The notes below the pieces were generated by a model. The model worked only from the letters and a program-made list of their open reading frames with translations, was not told the DNA's origin and did not search any database. Positions 54,956 through 63,494 of a DNA stretch of 64,000 bases are shown piece by piece. Position 1 is the first letter of the stretch; every line of letters begins with the position of its first letter. Source of the stretch: Desulfosporosinus lacus DSM 15449. Its GTDB lineage: Bacteria; Bacillota; Desulfitobacteriia; Desulfitobacteriales; Desulfitobacteriaceae. The position numbers and the translations under genes are program-made. The stretch is taken from positions 682,001 to 746,000 of the forward strand of contig NZ_FQXJ01000003.1 in NCBI RefSeq assembly GCF_900129935.1, written 5' to 3'.

Positions 54956-56170
54956 TTGGCGTTGGAAAAGAAAACCTGGAAAAAGGGAAAGGTCCGGATC
55001 CTGATCGTGGCGCTGTTGGCGTTTGGATTGCTGACAGGGTGCAGTGGAAGTGAGCCCACTGCCGTCGTCGAAGAAAAATACATACCAGTAGAAGTAGAAA
55101 TGGTTGGGAATAAAGCCCTCGTTAATACAGCCATTTTGAGTGGAAAGGTTTCATCTGAGACCGATGTAGCTGTCATTCCAAAGGTTCAGGGCAAGGTTGA
55201 GTCTGTTAACGTGAAGGTAGGAGATGCAGTTCATGCGGGAGAGGTTCTCTTAACTATCGACATGACGGATTTAAGTAATGACTATCAGTTAGCTGAAGCT
55301 CGATATCAAAACAGCAAAGAACAGTGGGAATCTGCAAAAACCTCCCTGGAAAGAACAAAGGCTCTTGCTTCAGAAAAGATTGCCGATGCCAGACTAACTC
55401 TAGCCAATACAAAGGCCCTTTATGATGCCGGTGCAGCTTCAAAGTCTCAACTCGACCAAGCAGAGTTAGGACTCAAGGAGCTGGAATCGTCCTATGCCGG
55501 CCAGATTGAACAATTAAGTGTGCAGGCTTCAGACAGCAGTTTGAAGTTGGTTGAAGTTCAGCTTACCCAAGCACGCGAATCTCTGGATAATGCAACCGTG
55601 ACTGCCCCTGTAGATGGGATCGTCTCTCAGGTCAATGTAACGGTGGGAAATACGGCAACGAGCGCCCAAGCCGCTTTAAGCCTTACGAGTGCCGACAGTC
55701 TTTATAGCACGATTAGTGTTCCGGAGAATTTGGTGAACAGACTGAATAAGAATCGTGAAGTAAAGGTTACGGTTCCGTCGGTGTCCGAGAAGAACTTTGC
55801 AGGGAAGATTGATAATATTAGTCCTTCAGCTGACCCGAAGACTCAGCTCTATCCACTTAAAGTTCTGATTGAGAATATGGACGGTTTAATTAAACCAGGC
55901 ATGTTTGCTAAAGTCGAACTGGTTACTGATGAGAAAGCAGACGTAATGGCGATTAAAAGTGAGGCCGTCGTTCTTAAAAATGAAAAAACAATTGTTTGGA
56001 TAGTACAAGAAGATAAAGCTGTTGCCAAAGAGGTTGTCACCGGCCTGGATACGGGGGTGGACATAGAAATCCTCGAAGGGTTGAACCAGGGCGACACGGT
56101 GATCGTTAAAGGGCAAACCTTAGTTGACGAAGGCCACAAGGTGAAGATTGTGGGAGGGGAAGAGTCTTGA
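54956..56170 (+). CDS. RND efflux periplasmic-adaptor (membrane fusion) lipoprotein
   Basis: About 402-404 residues; the TTG at 54962 is better spaced from GGAGGAGA than the one at 54956. Lipoprotein signal with LLTGC. Then the HlyD/AcrA plan: a first half-motif GKVESVNVKVGDAVHAGEVL, a helical hairpin (about 105-190), VTAPVDGIVSQVNVTVGNTA, a beta barrel and FAKVELVT. It links the RND pump to an outer component or braces it at the membrane surface. Overlaps the pump gene by four bases. Confidence 0.9.
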   Translation: MALEKKTWKKGKVRILIVALLAFGLLTGCSGSEPTAVVEEKYIPVEVEMVGNKALVNTAILSGKVSSETDVAVIPKVQGKVESVNVKVGDAVHAGEVLLTIDMTDLSNDYQLAEARYQNSKEQWESAKTSLERTKALASEKIADARLTLANTKALYDAGAASKSQLDQAELGLKELESSYAGQIEQLSVQASDSSLKLVEVQLTQARESLDNATVTAPVDGIVSQVNVTVGNTATSAQAALSLTSADSLYSTISVPENLVNRLNKNREVKVTVPSVSEKNFAGKIDNISPSADPKTQLYPLKVLIENMDGLIKPGMFAKVELVTDEKADVMAIKSEAVVLKNEKTIVWIVQEDKAVAKEVVTGLDTGVDIEILEGLNQGDTVIVKGQTLVDEGHKVKIVGGEES

Positions 56171-59100
56171 AGCTAGTAGAAGTTTCGGTTAAGCGCCCGG
56201 TCACAATCATTATGGCGATGCTGGTTATCATTCTTCTGGGTGGTATTTCTCTGACTCGCCTGCCGATTGACCTTTTGCCGAACATAGAAGTTCCTGTTTC
56301 GATCGTAGTGACACAGTACACTGGGGTAGGTCCCCAAGAAATCGAGAAACTTATTACTAATCCTCTGGAAGGAGCCGTTTCCACTGTCGAAAATATTGAT
56401 ACGGTTACTTCGACAACAACTGAGGGGAACTCAATCGTTATAGCACAGTTTAAAAACGGAACGGACATGGACTTTGCGACCCTTCAAATGCGGGAGAAGG
56501 TTGACCAGATTAAGAGTAGTTTACCTTCTGAGGCAGGGGCCCCGATGGTCATGAAGTTGGATTTAGATGCAATGCCTGTAGTTACACTGACCCTGAGCGG
56601 ACACGATGCTGACTTGGCTAAGTTGCAGTCTATTGCGGAAGATAAGCTTAAACCACAACTTGAGCGGGTGTCAGGGGCTGCTTCAGTCTCGGTTGTCGGA
56701 GGGTATGAGGATCAAGTTAAGATCAAAACCCATCTGGAGAAAATGAACGGGTACGGTCTAACCATTAATTCCTTAGCGCAACTTATTGGCGCAGAAAACC
56801 TTAACTCCCCAGGAGGTGAGGTTCAAAAAGGCAACCAGGAACTTACGATTCGGACAACAGGTGAGTTCGAATCTGTGGAGGAAATAAAAGACCTTTTGAT
56901 TCCGCTCCCCAGCGGAGGGCAGATTAGACTAAAAGATATAGCGGATGTTGGCATAGAGCATAAGGAAGTCACCGCAATCTCCAAATCAAATGGAGAAAAG
57001 AGTGTTAGTGTCTCTGTTCAAAAACAATCAGGGACAAATACTGTTCAAGTGGCAGATGAGGTAAATGCTACCGTTGAAGCCTTCGCCAAAGAGTACCCTG
57101 ATTTGACAGTTAATATAGTCATGGATCAGTCTATTGATATCAAGCAATCCATAAAAACTGTTGAAAATGAAGCTATTATGGGTGGTATTTTAGCCATTAT
57201 TGTGGTTTTCCTGTTCTTCCATAATATCAGAACCACCTTTATTACAGCGACGGCGATTCCGATTGCCATGATGGCGACTTTTGCAGTTCTTTATTTTGCA
57301 GGAATCACTATTAACATGATGACTCTGGGGGGATTAACCCTGGCCATGGGACGTCTGGTGGATGATAATATCGTAGCCTTGGAAAACATTCATCGACATC
57401 GCCAGGAAGGATACTCCAAATACGAGGCTGCCATTAAAGGGGTATCTGAGGTCGGGATGGCTGTTTTCGCCTCCACGTTGACCACAGTTGCGGTCTTTCT
57501 CCCCATCGTCTTTGTTGAGGGGACTGTGTCCATAATTTTCAGGGAATTGGCCATGACCTTTGCTATATCTCTGATGGCCTCACTCCTGGTTTCCTTAACC
57601 TTAGTTCCGACGCTTTCTGCTAAGCTCATGAAAACCGGGGCTATTCCGGAGGGACGTACCGGAATTAAAGGGCTTATCGACGGCTTTAGTCGCGGGTTTG
57701 ACAAGATCTTTGGGCGAATTGAAGCTGTCTACAAGAAGTTTCTCCACTATGCTTTGCATCATCGAAAGATGGTAATGGCGGCTGCAACATTACTTTTCGT
57801 TCTCTCAGCTGCCTCAGTACTCAGCTTGGGAGCGGAATTCATGCCTGCGTCAGATGTCGGACAATTAAGAATCAGCGCGACTATGCCGGATGGAGCCCAG
57901 GTTGAGGACACTGAAAACACGGTTACACAAATCGAGGAGAAGCTGGAAGGTATTTCTGAGATTGAAACAATCTTTACCCAAATCGGAACCAGCGGCGGAT
58001 TGTCATTTGGAGGAGATACGGCCAATACCGGATCAGTCAGTATTCAGTTAGTGGATTTGGACGCTAGAACGCGGAGCGTCGTAGAGGTGAGCGATGAGAT
58101 TCGTTCTTTGACAAAAGACATCCCCGGTGCTGAAATTCAAGTGACAGTATCGGATAATATGCAAATGGGAGGATCAACAACTCCCATTGACATTGCAATC
58201 AAAGGGGAGGAACTCGATGAGCTTAAGAAGATAGGAACGGAGATACAGACGATCGTCTCGTCGGTTGACGGAACCCGTGAAGTTAAGACAAGTATGACGG
58301 ACGGGGTCCCGGAGGTCGTTGTAAAAGTCAATCGTCCCAATGCCGCCCAATTTGGTTTGTCGGCAGCTCAGATTTCCCAGGCTGTCAAGGGAACCATTTC
58401 CGGAACCACTGCGACAACTTATCGTTATGAAGGATCGGAAATCGATGTCGTACTTTCTGGGGATGAGACCTTTAAGACCAGTCTTGAAAACCTGGGGCAG
58501 ACTCCGATTCCCACACCTTCAGGAATTACCATTCCTCTCAGTCAAGTCGCTGAAGTTGAGATAGGGCGTGGTCCGGTGCAAATTGAGCGCACGGGACAGA
58601 CCCGGGTGGTTCATGTTACGAGTCAGATTATCGACCGGGATTTGAGGAGTGTCACGACAGATATTGAAACAAAGTTAAACGAGTATCCGATTCCGGATGG
58701 GTATACGTATGAGGTATTGGGTGAGAATGAAGAACTGATGGAATCCTTTGCGGATTTGGGGATGGCCTTAGTACTGGCAATCCTCCTCGTCTACATGATT
58801 TTAGCATCTCAGTTCGAATCCTTATTACACCCATTCACGATTATTCTATCCTTGCCGATGGGATTCTCGGGTGGGATGTTGGGACTGTTTATTACCCGAA
58901 CAACCTTAAGCGTGCCCTCGTTCATCGGTTTGATTCTCCTGGTAGGTATTGCCGTGAGTAATGCCATTGTCTTGGTGGATTATATTATAAAACGCAGAGA
59001 GCGGGGAGAGGAACGAGAAGAGGCTATCGAAAACGCCGGTCCGATTCGTTTGCGACCGATTATGATGACCACACTTGCAACCATCCTCGGTCTGTTACCG

Positions 59101-59310
59101 ATGGCTTTAGGGATTGGAGAAGGTTCAGAAACTATGGCCCCGATGGCGATCGTCGTAATTTTTGGACTTGCACTCTCGACAGTCTCAACCCTGTTGCTTG
59201 TACCCGTTATTTATACGATTTTTGAGGATATTCGGGATTCAAGAAAACGTAAAAAGGAAAAGAAAAAGCAAAAGCAAAGCACTGCACCTCAGACAACGCA
59301 CTCAGTTTAA
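56167..59310 (+). CDS. RND multidrug efflux pump (AcrB/HAE1 family)
   Basis: 1047 residues starting at TTG. Twelve membrane helices in two groups and two large outer loops. Family motifs: VKRPVTIIMAMLVIILLGG at the start, GRLVDDNIVALENIHRH with the proton-relay Asp pair in helix 4, FVEGTVSIIFRELAMTFAIS, and near the end GIAVSNAIVLVDYI and RLRPIMMTT. It expels hydrophobic compounds using the proton gradient. It is flanked by its adaptor and a TetR regulator. RND pumps are less frequent in Bacillota than in Gram-negatives. Confidence 0.94.
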   Translation: MKLVEVSVKRPVTIIMAMLVIILLGGISLTRLPIDLLPNIEVPVSIVVTQYTGVGPQEIEKLITNPLEGAVSTVENIDTVTSTTTEGNSIVIAQFKNGTDMDFATLQMREKVDQIKSSLPSEAGAPMVMKLDLDAMPVVTLTLSGHDADLAKLQSIAEDKLKPQLERVSGAASVSVVGGYEDQVKIKTHLEKMNGYGLTINSLAQLIGAENLNSPGGEVQKGNQELTIRTTGEFESVEEIKDLLIPLPSGGQIRLKDIADVGIEHKEVTAISKSNGEKSVSVSVQKQSGTNTVQVADEVNATVEAFAKEYPDLTVNIVMDQSIDIKQSIKTVENEAIMGGILAIIVVFLFFHNIRTTFITATAIPIAMMATFAVLYFAGITINMMTLGGLTLAMGRLVDDNIVALENIHRHRQEGYSKYEAAIKGVSEVGMAVFASTLTTVAVFLPIVFVEGTVSIIFRELAMTFAISLMASLLVSLTLVPTLSAKLMKTGAIPEGRTGIKGLIDGFSRGFDKIFGRIEAVYKKFLHYALHHRKMVMAAATLLFVLSAASVLSLGAEFMPASDVGQLRISATMPDGAQVEDTENTVTQIEEKLEGISEIETIFTQIGTSGGLSFGGDTANTGSVSIQLVDLDARTRSVVEVSDEIRSLTKDIPGAEIQVTVSDNMQMGGSTTPIDIAIKGEELDELKKIGTEIQTIVSSVDGTREVKTSMTDGVPEVVVKVNRPNAAQFGLSAAQISQAVKGTISGTTATTYRYEGSEIDVVLSGDETFKTSLENLGQTPIPTPSGITIPLSQVAEVEIGRGPVQIERTGQTRVVHVTSQIIDRDLRSVTTDIETKLNEYPIPDGYTYEVLGENEELMESFADLGMALVLAILLVYMILASQFESLLHPFTIILSLPMGFSGGMLGLFITRTTLSVPSFIGLILLVGIAVSNAIVLVDYIIKRRERGEEREEAIENAGPIRLRPIMMTTLATILGLLPMALGIGEGSETMAPMAIVVIFGLALSTVSTLLLVPVIYTIFEDIRDSRKRKKEKKKQKQSTAPQTTHSV

Positions 59311-59383
59311 TGGCTGGCTTCGATGCTCGATGGATGATCGAGGTTCATCTAAGAGCATCGATCATCGCCTCAGTTTAAAGGAG

Positions 59384-59968
59384 ATGGTACCCACGGCGTC
59401 GCGAGAAGAAAAACAGACAGAAATAATTAAAGCTGCTATCCGGGTTTTTTCTAAATACGGCTTCGACGGCGCAAAGATGGAGTATATTGCCAAAGAGGCG
59501 GGAATCGGAAAAGGAACAGTGTACGAGTACTTTGAAAGCAAGGATCGCTTATTTGAAGAAATACTCAAATTTAGTGTGGAGAAATTTAGAATTGGGCTTA
59601 AAGAGAGTCTGGAAAAGGGAGAGTCTATTGAGCAAAAGATTATGAACTGCTCAAGCTTTACCGCTCAATTTATGAACGATCATATGGAGTTCGTACACAT
59701 TGCTATGCAGATTAAAATCCTTTCGGAAGATATTCGTCTTCATTACATGGCGGTTCAGTCGGTTATTATCGAATATTACAAAGAGATGGTCAAGGGCGCT
59801 AAAGAAAAAGGGGAATTAAGATCCGACCTTGATGTAGAATTAGCTACCTGTTGTATTATTGGAACACTGGATCAGTTTTGTAAACAAAGGGTTTTTATCG
59901 GTCCAAGACCTATAGGGGAGATAGATCATCCGGCAATCGTGGATGTGATATTGAGAGGGCTCAGATAA
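59384..59968 (+). CDS. TetR/AcrR family transcriptional regulator
   Basis: About 194 residues from the ATG at 59384, which directly abuts AAAGGAG and so may not be the true start; 59327 is an in-frame alternative. N-terminal DNA-binding domain: REEKQTEIIKAAIRVFSKYG, GAKMEYIAKEAGIGKGTVYE, YFESKDRLFEEIL. The C-terminal ligand domain is typical in length. It should repress the efflux operon of which it is the last gene, through the palindrome at 54901, and be released by a pump substrate. Confidence 0.88.
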   Translation: MVPTASREEKQTEIIKAAIRVFSKYGFDGAKMEYIAKEAGIGKGTVYEYFESKDRLFEEILKFSVEKFRIGLKESLEKGESIEQKIMNCSSFTAQFMNDHMEFVHIAMQIKILSEDIRLHYMAVQSVIIEYYKEMVKGAKEKGELRSDLDVELATCCIIGTLDQFCKQRVFIGPRPIGEIDHPAIVDVILRGLR

Positions 59969-59980
59969 CAAACAGATATT

Positions 59981-60011
59981 AAAGAGCTCCGCCGAATCGG
60001 CGGAGCTCTTT
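59981..60011. terminator. Bidirectional terminator
   Basis: AAAGAGCTCCGCCG and CGGCGGAGCTCTTT, perfect 14-base arms with an AAT loop. It serves the TetR gene and, from the other strand, the DUF2508 gene whose stop codon lies at its edge. Confidence 0.9.
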
Positions 60012-60414
60012 ATGACTGATAAGGATTTGGGGAATTCAATGGGGGAGTAACTGATTTCGTGGGGGGGCTTTCAATGCGATTTAGTAGAGAGCCATAGAAG
60101 GCGTGGTTTCGGCAATTCTTCTCCAGTGTAGAGGATAACGCCTTGGCAGCCGATGGTACGAAGTAAGAATTATCGTTTATACCTAACATCAAACGATAGC
60201 GTTTATTAAGAATCCCATATTGGGTCTCTACCAGCAGAAGTTCAAGTACTGCAATATCTACGTATTCCGGGTCTGCATAATCCAGGCGGTTCCAGGCATG
60301 GTCCATTTTTTCTCTAGTCTCTTCGATTTCCATTAGCAGGCGTTCTTCCTCGCTGAGCGGGGCTTCTTCGGGGGGAGAAAACGACAATAACAGGTTTTTA
60401 ATAAAAGCCTTCAT
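60010..60414 (-). CDS. DUF2508 family protein
   Basis: 134 residues from the ATG at 60414, ten bases after an AGGTGAGG site; the TTG at 60441 overlaps that site. The core EERLLMEIEETREKMDHAWN, RLDYADPEYVDIAVLELLLV is the DUF2508 (YaaL-like) helical hairpin found in spore-forming Bacillota. The N-terminus has a short hydrophobic stretch and the C-terminus is Pro/Ser-rich and unrelated. Function unknown. Divergent from the SleB-like gene. Confidence 0.7.
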   Translation of the reverse strand: MKAFIKNLLLSFSPPEEAPLSEEERLLMEIEETREKMDHAWNRLDYADPEYVDIAVLELLLVETQYGILNKRYRLMLGINDNSYFVPSAAKALSSTLEKNCRNHAFYGSLLNRIESPPTKSVTPPLNSPNPYQS

Positions 60415-60621
60415 AGTTGTCAGCCTCACCTCACTTACCAAGCTTGACGAAACAAAAGATGAGACTAATCTATCTTTGCTTAGTCATTATAATATATGTT
60501 TGCGTTAGTAGCTTATGACAAATAATAGTTAAGCATTCTGCCACTATTATGCATTTAATTTTGCGTTGTTATAAAACTCACCTCAAATGGGAAAGACTAG
60601 AAATAGTCTAATAATCAAGAG

Positions 60622-61710
60622 GTGATTTTTATTTTATTACCACACCGACGATGTCGGAAATCCTTGGCGATAGTCCTATGTGGGATAATGTGCTTGTTTT
60701 TATGGCAAGCCAATATTTATCCTGTGTTGGGGCTAGGGAGCGAAACTACTACCAATGCAAATAACGGGCTCAATACTAATTCAATAGCCACGATGAAAAT
60801 CGTAGTTCAGCGTGGAGAAACCCTTTGGGATTTAGCCCAAAGGTATCAAACAACAGTCGACCAACTCGTAAAGCTTAACCGTGTAAAAAGCCCGGATCAA
60901 ATCAGAGAAGGGCAATCATTATGGGTTCCGACCCCAGTAACAAAGAAGAGATCTGAAGATCTCAAGCCGATGGATGTAAAGGAATATACCGATAAAATCT
61001 TGGTAACTTCAGCGCAAGCAAAAGTAAAAGCAGCAGAGAGGGAACAAGTTGCTGAAGAAGATGATGAAGCCTATACACCTTGGTGGGTAAGTATTTTACG
61101 GAGCATTCCAGTTTTTGCAAAAAACCATCAAGAAGATTACACCACTGCAGATTCAAGCAACTTACTTCCATCAACCGAGTCCAAGATCAAAACCTACGAA
61201 ATATTCGTAAACCAAGACACTCAGTTACCTGAGAAATTAACCATAAGCCCGCTCCCGCCAACTAAAAACGACAGTCAGACACTAGAGAACTCTAAAGCCG
61301 TTTCGGCTGTCTCCTCTGAAAGCCAGATTCATTCACGAGGACTAGGCCGTTTAGTCTCCGAACAGGAGATCGAACTGTTGAGCCGTGTCATCTATGGAGA
61401 AGCCAGAGGGGAAGATTTCATGGGACAAGTTGCTGTCGGAGCAGTTGTACTTAATCGCTTGAAGGATCCTCGTTTTCCGAAAACAATACAAGGAATCGTA
61501 TACCAATCCGGAGCCTTTACTGCGGTAAATGATCGACAAATTCATCTAGACCCAAATGATCAGGCCTATAAGGCAGCCGAAGCAGCTCTATCCGGTCTGG
61601 ATCCAACCAATGGAGCAATCTTTTACTACAACCCAAAAACCGCAACAGACCAATGGATTAAGAGCCGTACCGTTATCAAACGAATTGGCAACCATACGTT
61701 CAGCATTTAG
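60622..61710 (+). CDS. LysM and SleB-type cell-wall hydrolase
   Basis: About 362 residues. Signal helix (about 12-33), one LysM domain (VVQRGETLWDLAQRYQTTVD, KLNRVKSPDQIREGQSL), a poorly conserved linker of about 150 residues, and a C-terminal Hydrolase_2 domain (LLSRVIYGEARGEDFMGQVA, AVVLNRLKDPRFPKTIQGIV) with the catalytic Glu of GEARGE. Relatives (SleB, CwlJ) open the spore cortex during germination. Start-codon puzzle: the GTG sits in the AGAGGTGA ribosome-like site, and the next in-frame codon at normal spacing is ATT at 60631. Confidence 0.87.
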   Translation: MIFILLPHRRCRKSLAIVLCGIMCLFLWQANIYPVLGLGSETTTNANNGLNTNSIATMKIVVQRGETLWDLAQRYQTTVDQLVKLNRVKSPDQIREGQSLWVPTPVTKKRSEDLKPMDVKEYTDKILVTSAQAKVKAAEREQVAEEDDEAYTPWWVSILRSIPVFAKNHQEDYTTADSSNLLPSTESKIKTYEIFVNQDTQLPEKLTISPLPPTKNDSQTLENSKAVSAVSSESQIHSRGLGRLVSEQEIELLSRVIYGEARGEDFMGQVAVGAVVLNRLKDPRFPKTIQGIVYQSGAFTAVNDRQIHLDPNDQAYKAAEAALSGLDPTNGAIFYYNPKTATDQWIKSRTVIKRIGNHTFSI

Positions 61711-61730
61711 AGGTAAAGGCCCACTCAGTG

Positions 61731-61767
61731 CGAAAGCCCCACAACAATCGATGTTGTGGGGCTTTCG
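61731..61767 (+). terminator. Hairpin after the SleB-like gene
   Basis: CGAAAGCCCCACAACA and TGTTGTGGGGCTTTCG, perfect 16-base arms with a five-base loop. There is no T-run, but it closes the gene directly. Confidence 0.7.
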
Positions 61768-61877
61768 GTATACGAGCGCGTAATTTAGCCAGCCTCATCT
61801 TATTCGGCGGATTGGACCAATAAGCTAATTCAGGGTTAACTGAAAAGTTCTGAGAACCGTCCCCAAAGATACACTCA

Positions 61878-62150
61878 GAAGGAGCACATGAAATGTGCCT
61901 TCTCCCAAGCAACGCTCCCCTTGACCTAAGCCGAGGGATGCAGTGAAACATGAGAGCGGCGTCTCTAAGTAAGCAGAAAAAATAAGCATTCTATATATTA
62001 GCACAGACCCCAGAAACGCGTAGTATACAAAAGGAAGGCAGGAAGGAGCACATGAAATGTGCCTTCTCCCAAGCAACGTCCCCCTTGACCTAAGACCAGG
62101 GACGCAGTGAGACAGCGCGACGTCTATACGTAAGCAGAAAAGCAAACTTC
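61878..62150. repeat. Tandem 164-bp repeat, two copies
   Basis: GAAGGAGCACATGAAATGTG starts at 61878 and again at 62042. Each copy has a GGAGCACAT/ATGTGCC hairpin, CTCCCAAGCAACG, a CCCTTGACCTAAG block, AAGCAGAAAA near the end, and a following GACCCCAGA-ACG. The copies differ by scattered substitutions. Weak ORFs across it on the minus strand are by-products. Confidence 0.8.
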
Positions 62151-62177
62151 CGTTTAAGCGACCGACCCCAGATACGG

Positions 62178-62291
62178 GGCAGTGTACAAGGTCCCCTCCC
62201 GCCATCCTGCAAGAAGGCTAATCCGTGCGAAGACAGTGTCTTCGGGCTCCGGGGACACTTGGCCATCCATGGCCGGCGGATGTACACTGCC
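62178..62291. repeat. Inverted-repeat-bounded hairpin cluster
   Basis: GGCAGTGTAC (62178-62187) and GTACACTGCC (62282-62291) enclose GAAGACA/TGTCTTC and GGCCATCCATGGCC palindromes. Beyond it, GAGCCA/TGGCTC and GATAGTCTCC/GGAGATTATC form two more hairpins up to about 62345. With the tandem repeat this accounts for most of the 761-base gap 61711-62471, which holds no gene I can support. Confidence 0.65.
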
Positions 62292-62471
62292 GCCAGTGAG
62301 CCAAGGATGGCTCATCTGGTACGATAGTCTCCAGTGGAGATTATCGCCGTAGGCGGGTTCCCTAAAATGATACTATCGCCGAAGGGTGAACCCCGCTCCC
62401 CAAAGCAGTTGCTTAAACGGTTAGTTTGCTCTGCGTCGTATGACCGAACGATGGCTCATACAAGTCCCTCG

Positions 62472-63410
62472 CTAGGAAGTCTGATGTCCCGGCTCCGCAT
62501 TCCCCTTACGCAAGGTGAAGAAAGCGATTTCGGGAGGGACATTAAAGCGCAAAGGGATCATGCTTTCTCCAATACCCGTATTGATATACAAGGGAACTCC
62601 ATTGATGACATGGTAACCTTCATAAAACCCCAGGTCCCCTAAATAAGTATTGGTGATCAGAGGGTCGAATCCCGGCAGGCGGATTTGTCCGCCATGGGTA
62701 TGCCCCGTGAGAAGAAGATCTGCTCCGTTTTTTGCTACATCGTCCAGACAATCTGTGGAATGGGCTAAGACGAGGCGAAAGGGAGGATCAGTTGCAAGTT
62801 GCTGAGAAGAGAATACTTTTTGGTAAGCTAAATCTACTTCATCATGAGCGGTCGCCGGGTCGTCGATTCCAATGACCCAAAGGTTGAGGTTCGGGAGAAA
62901 AGCGGCATCGTTCAATAAGGGAGTCCATCCAATGTTGTTCAATTCTTGGAGATAGCGTTTAAAAAGAGTGCGGGAAAGGTGACTGTAATCGTTGTTCCCC
63001 AGGACGACGAAATTCCCGTATGGAGCAGTTAATCCCCCCAAATAGGGGTCTAATTTATCCAGATCCGTGCGGGTAGATATGATATCTCCTGTAATCACGA
63101 GGAGGTCCGGTTTTTCAGCCATCACGCTCTCGTATATATTCTTGGGGGAAATTCGTAAAGTTTCGAGATGCAAATCGCTTAGTTGGCAGATGGTCTTTCC
63201 CTCTAAGGCTGCCGGCAGGTTCGGGTAATATAAATCCCACTCTTGGCGTTTTAAGGTAAGAGTGTCGTATTCTGCCCAGCCGAGGACTCCTGCTCCGGCA
63301 AGGGGGATTGAAGAAAGAAGCCAATGATTTGCTATGAAACCGCCGATTCCACGGAAGAAATTACGGCGAGATACTTTTTTGGCAAGAGGGTGAGTCAATT
63401 TCTTGGGCAT
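62472..63410 (-). CDS. Tat-exported metallophosphoesterase (YaeI-like)
   Basis: 312 residues. The N-terminus has a twin-arginine signal, SRRNFFRG, followed by a hydrophobic stretch (about 28-45). Calcineurin-like motifs follow in order: QLSDLHLE, VITGDIIS, LGNNDYS, VLAHSTD and LTGHTHGGQIRLPG, giving the two-metal site. Relatives hydrolyse UDP-diacylglucosamine or unknown phosphodiesters outside the membrane. Start ATG behind AAGGAGG. The Tat route implies that metal is loaded in the cytoplasm. Confidence 0.88.
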   Translation of the reverse strand: MPKKLTHPLAKKVSRRNFFRGIGGFIANHWLLSSIPLAGAGVLGWAEYDTLTLKRQEWDLYYPNLPAALEGKTICQLSDLHLETLRISPKNIYESVMAEKPDLLVITGDIISTRTDLDKLDPYLGGLTAPYGNFVVLGNNDYSHLSRTLFKRYLQELNNIGWTPLLNDAAFLPNLNLWVIGIDDPATAHDEVDLAYQKVFSSQQLATDPPFRLVLAHSTDCLDDVAKNGADLLLTGHTHGGQIRLPGFDPLITNTYLGDLGFYEGYHVINGVPLYINTGIGESMIPLRFNVPPEIAFFTLRKGNAEPGHQTS

Positions 63411-63494
63411 TGTGTCCTCCTTTCAGAACCCTTCTATGCGCACTATCATATCATGATATAAAGTTACATTGAAGTGAATAAAGGAGGGAGCATA

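Noticed and set aside
61825-62287. Reverse ORFs over the 164-bp repeats
   Set aside because: They repeat the same peptide because the DNA is repeated; no ribosome site and no known domain.
62334-62642. Forward ORF opposite the phosphoesterase end
   Set aside because: Overlaps hairpins and the antisense of the metal-binding C-terminus, with no family features.
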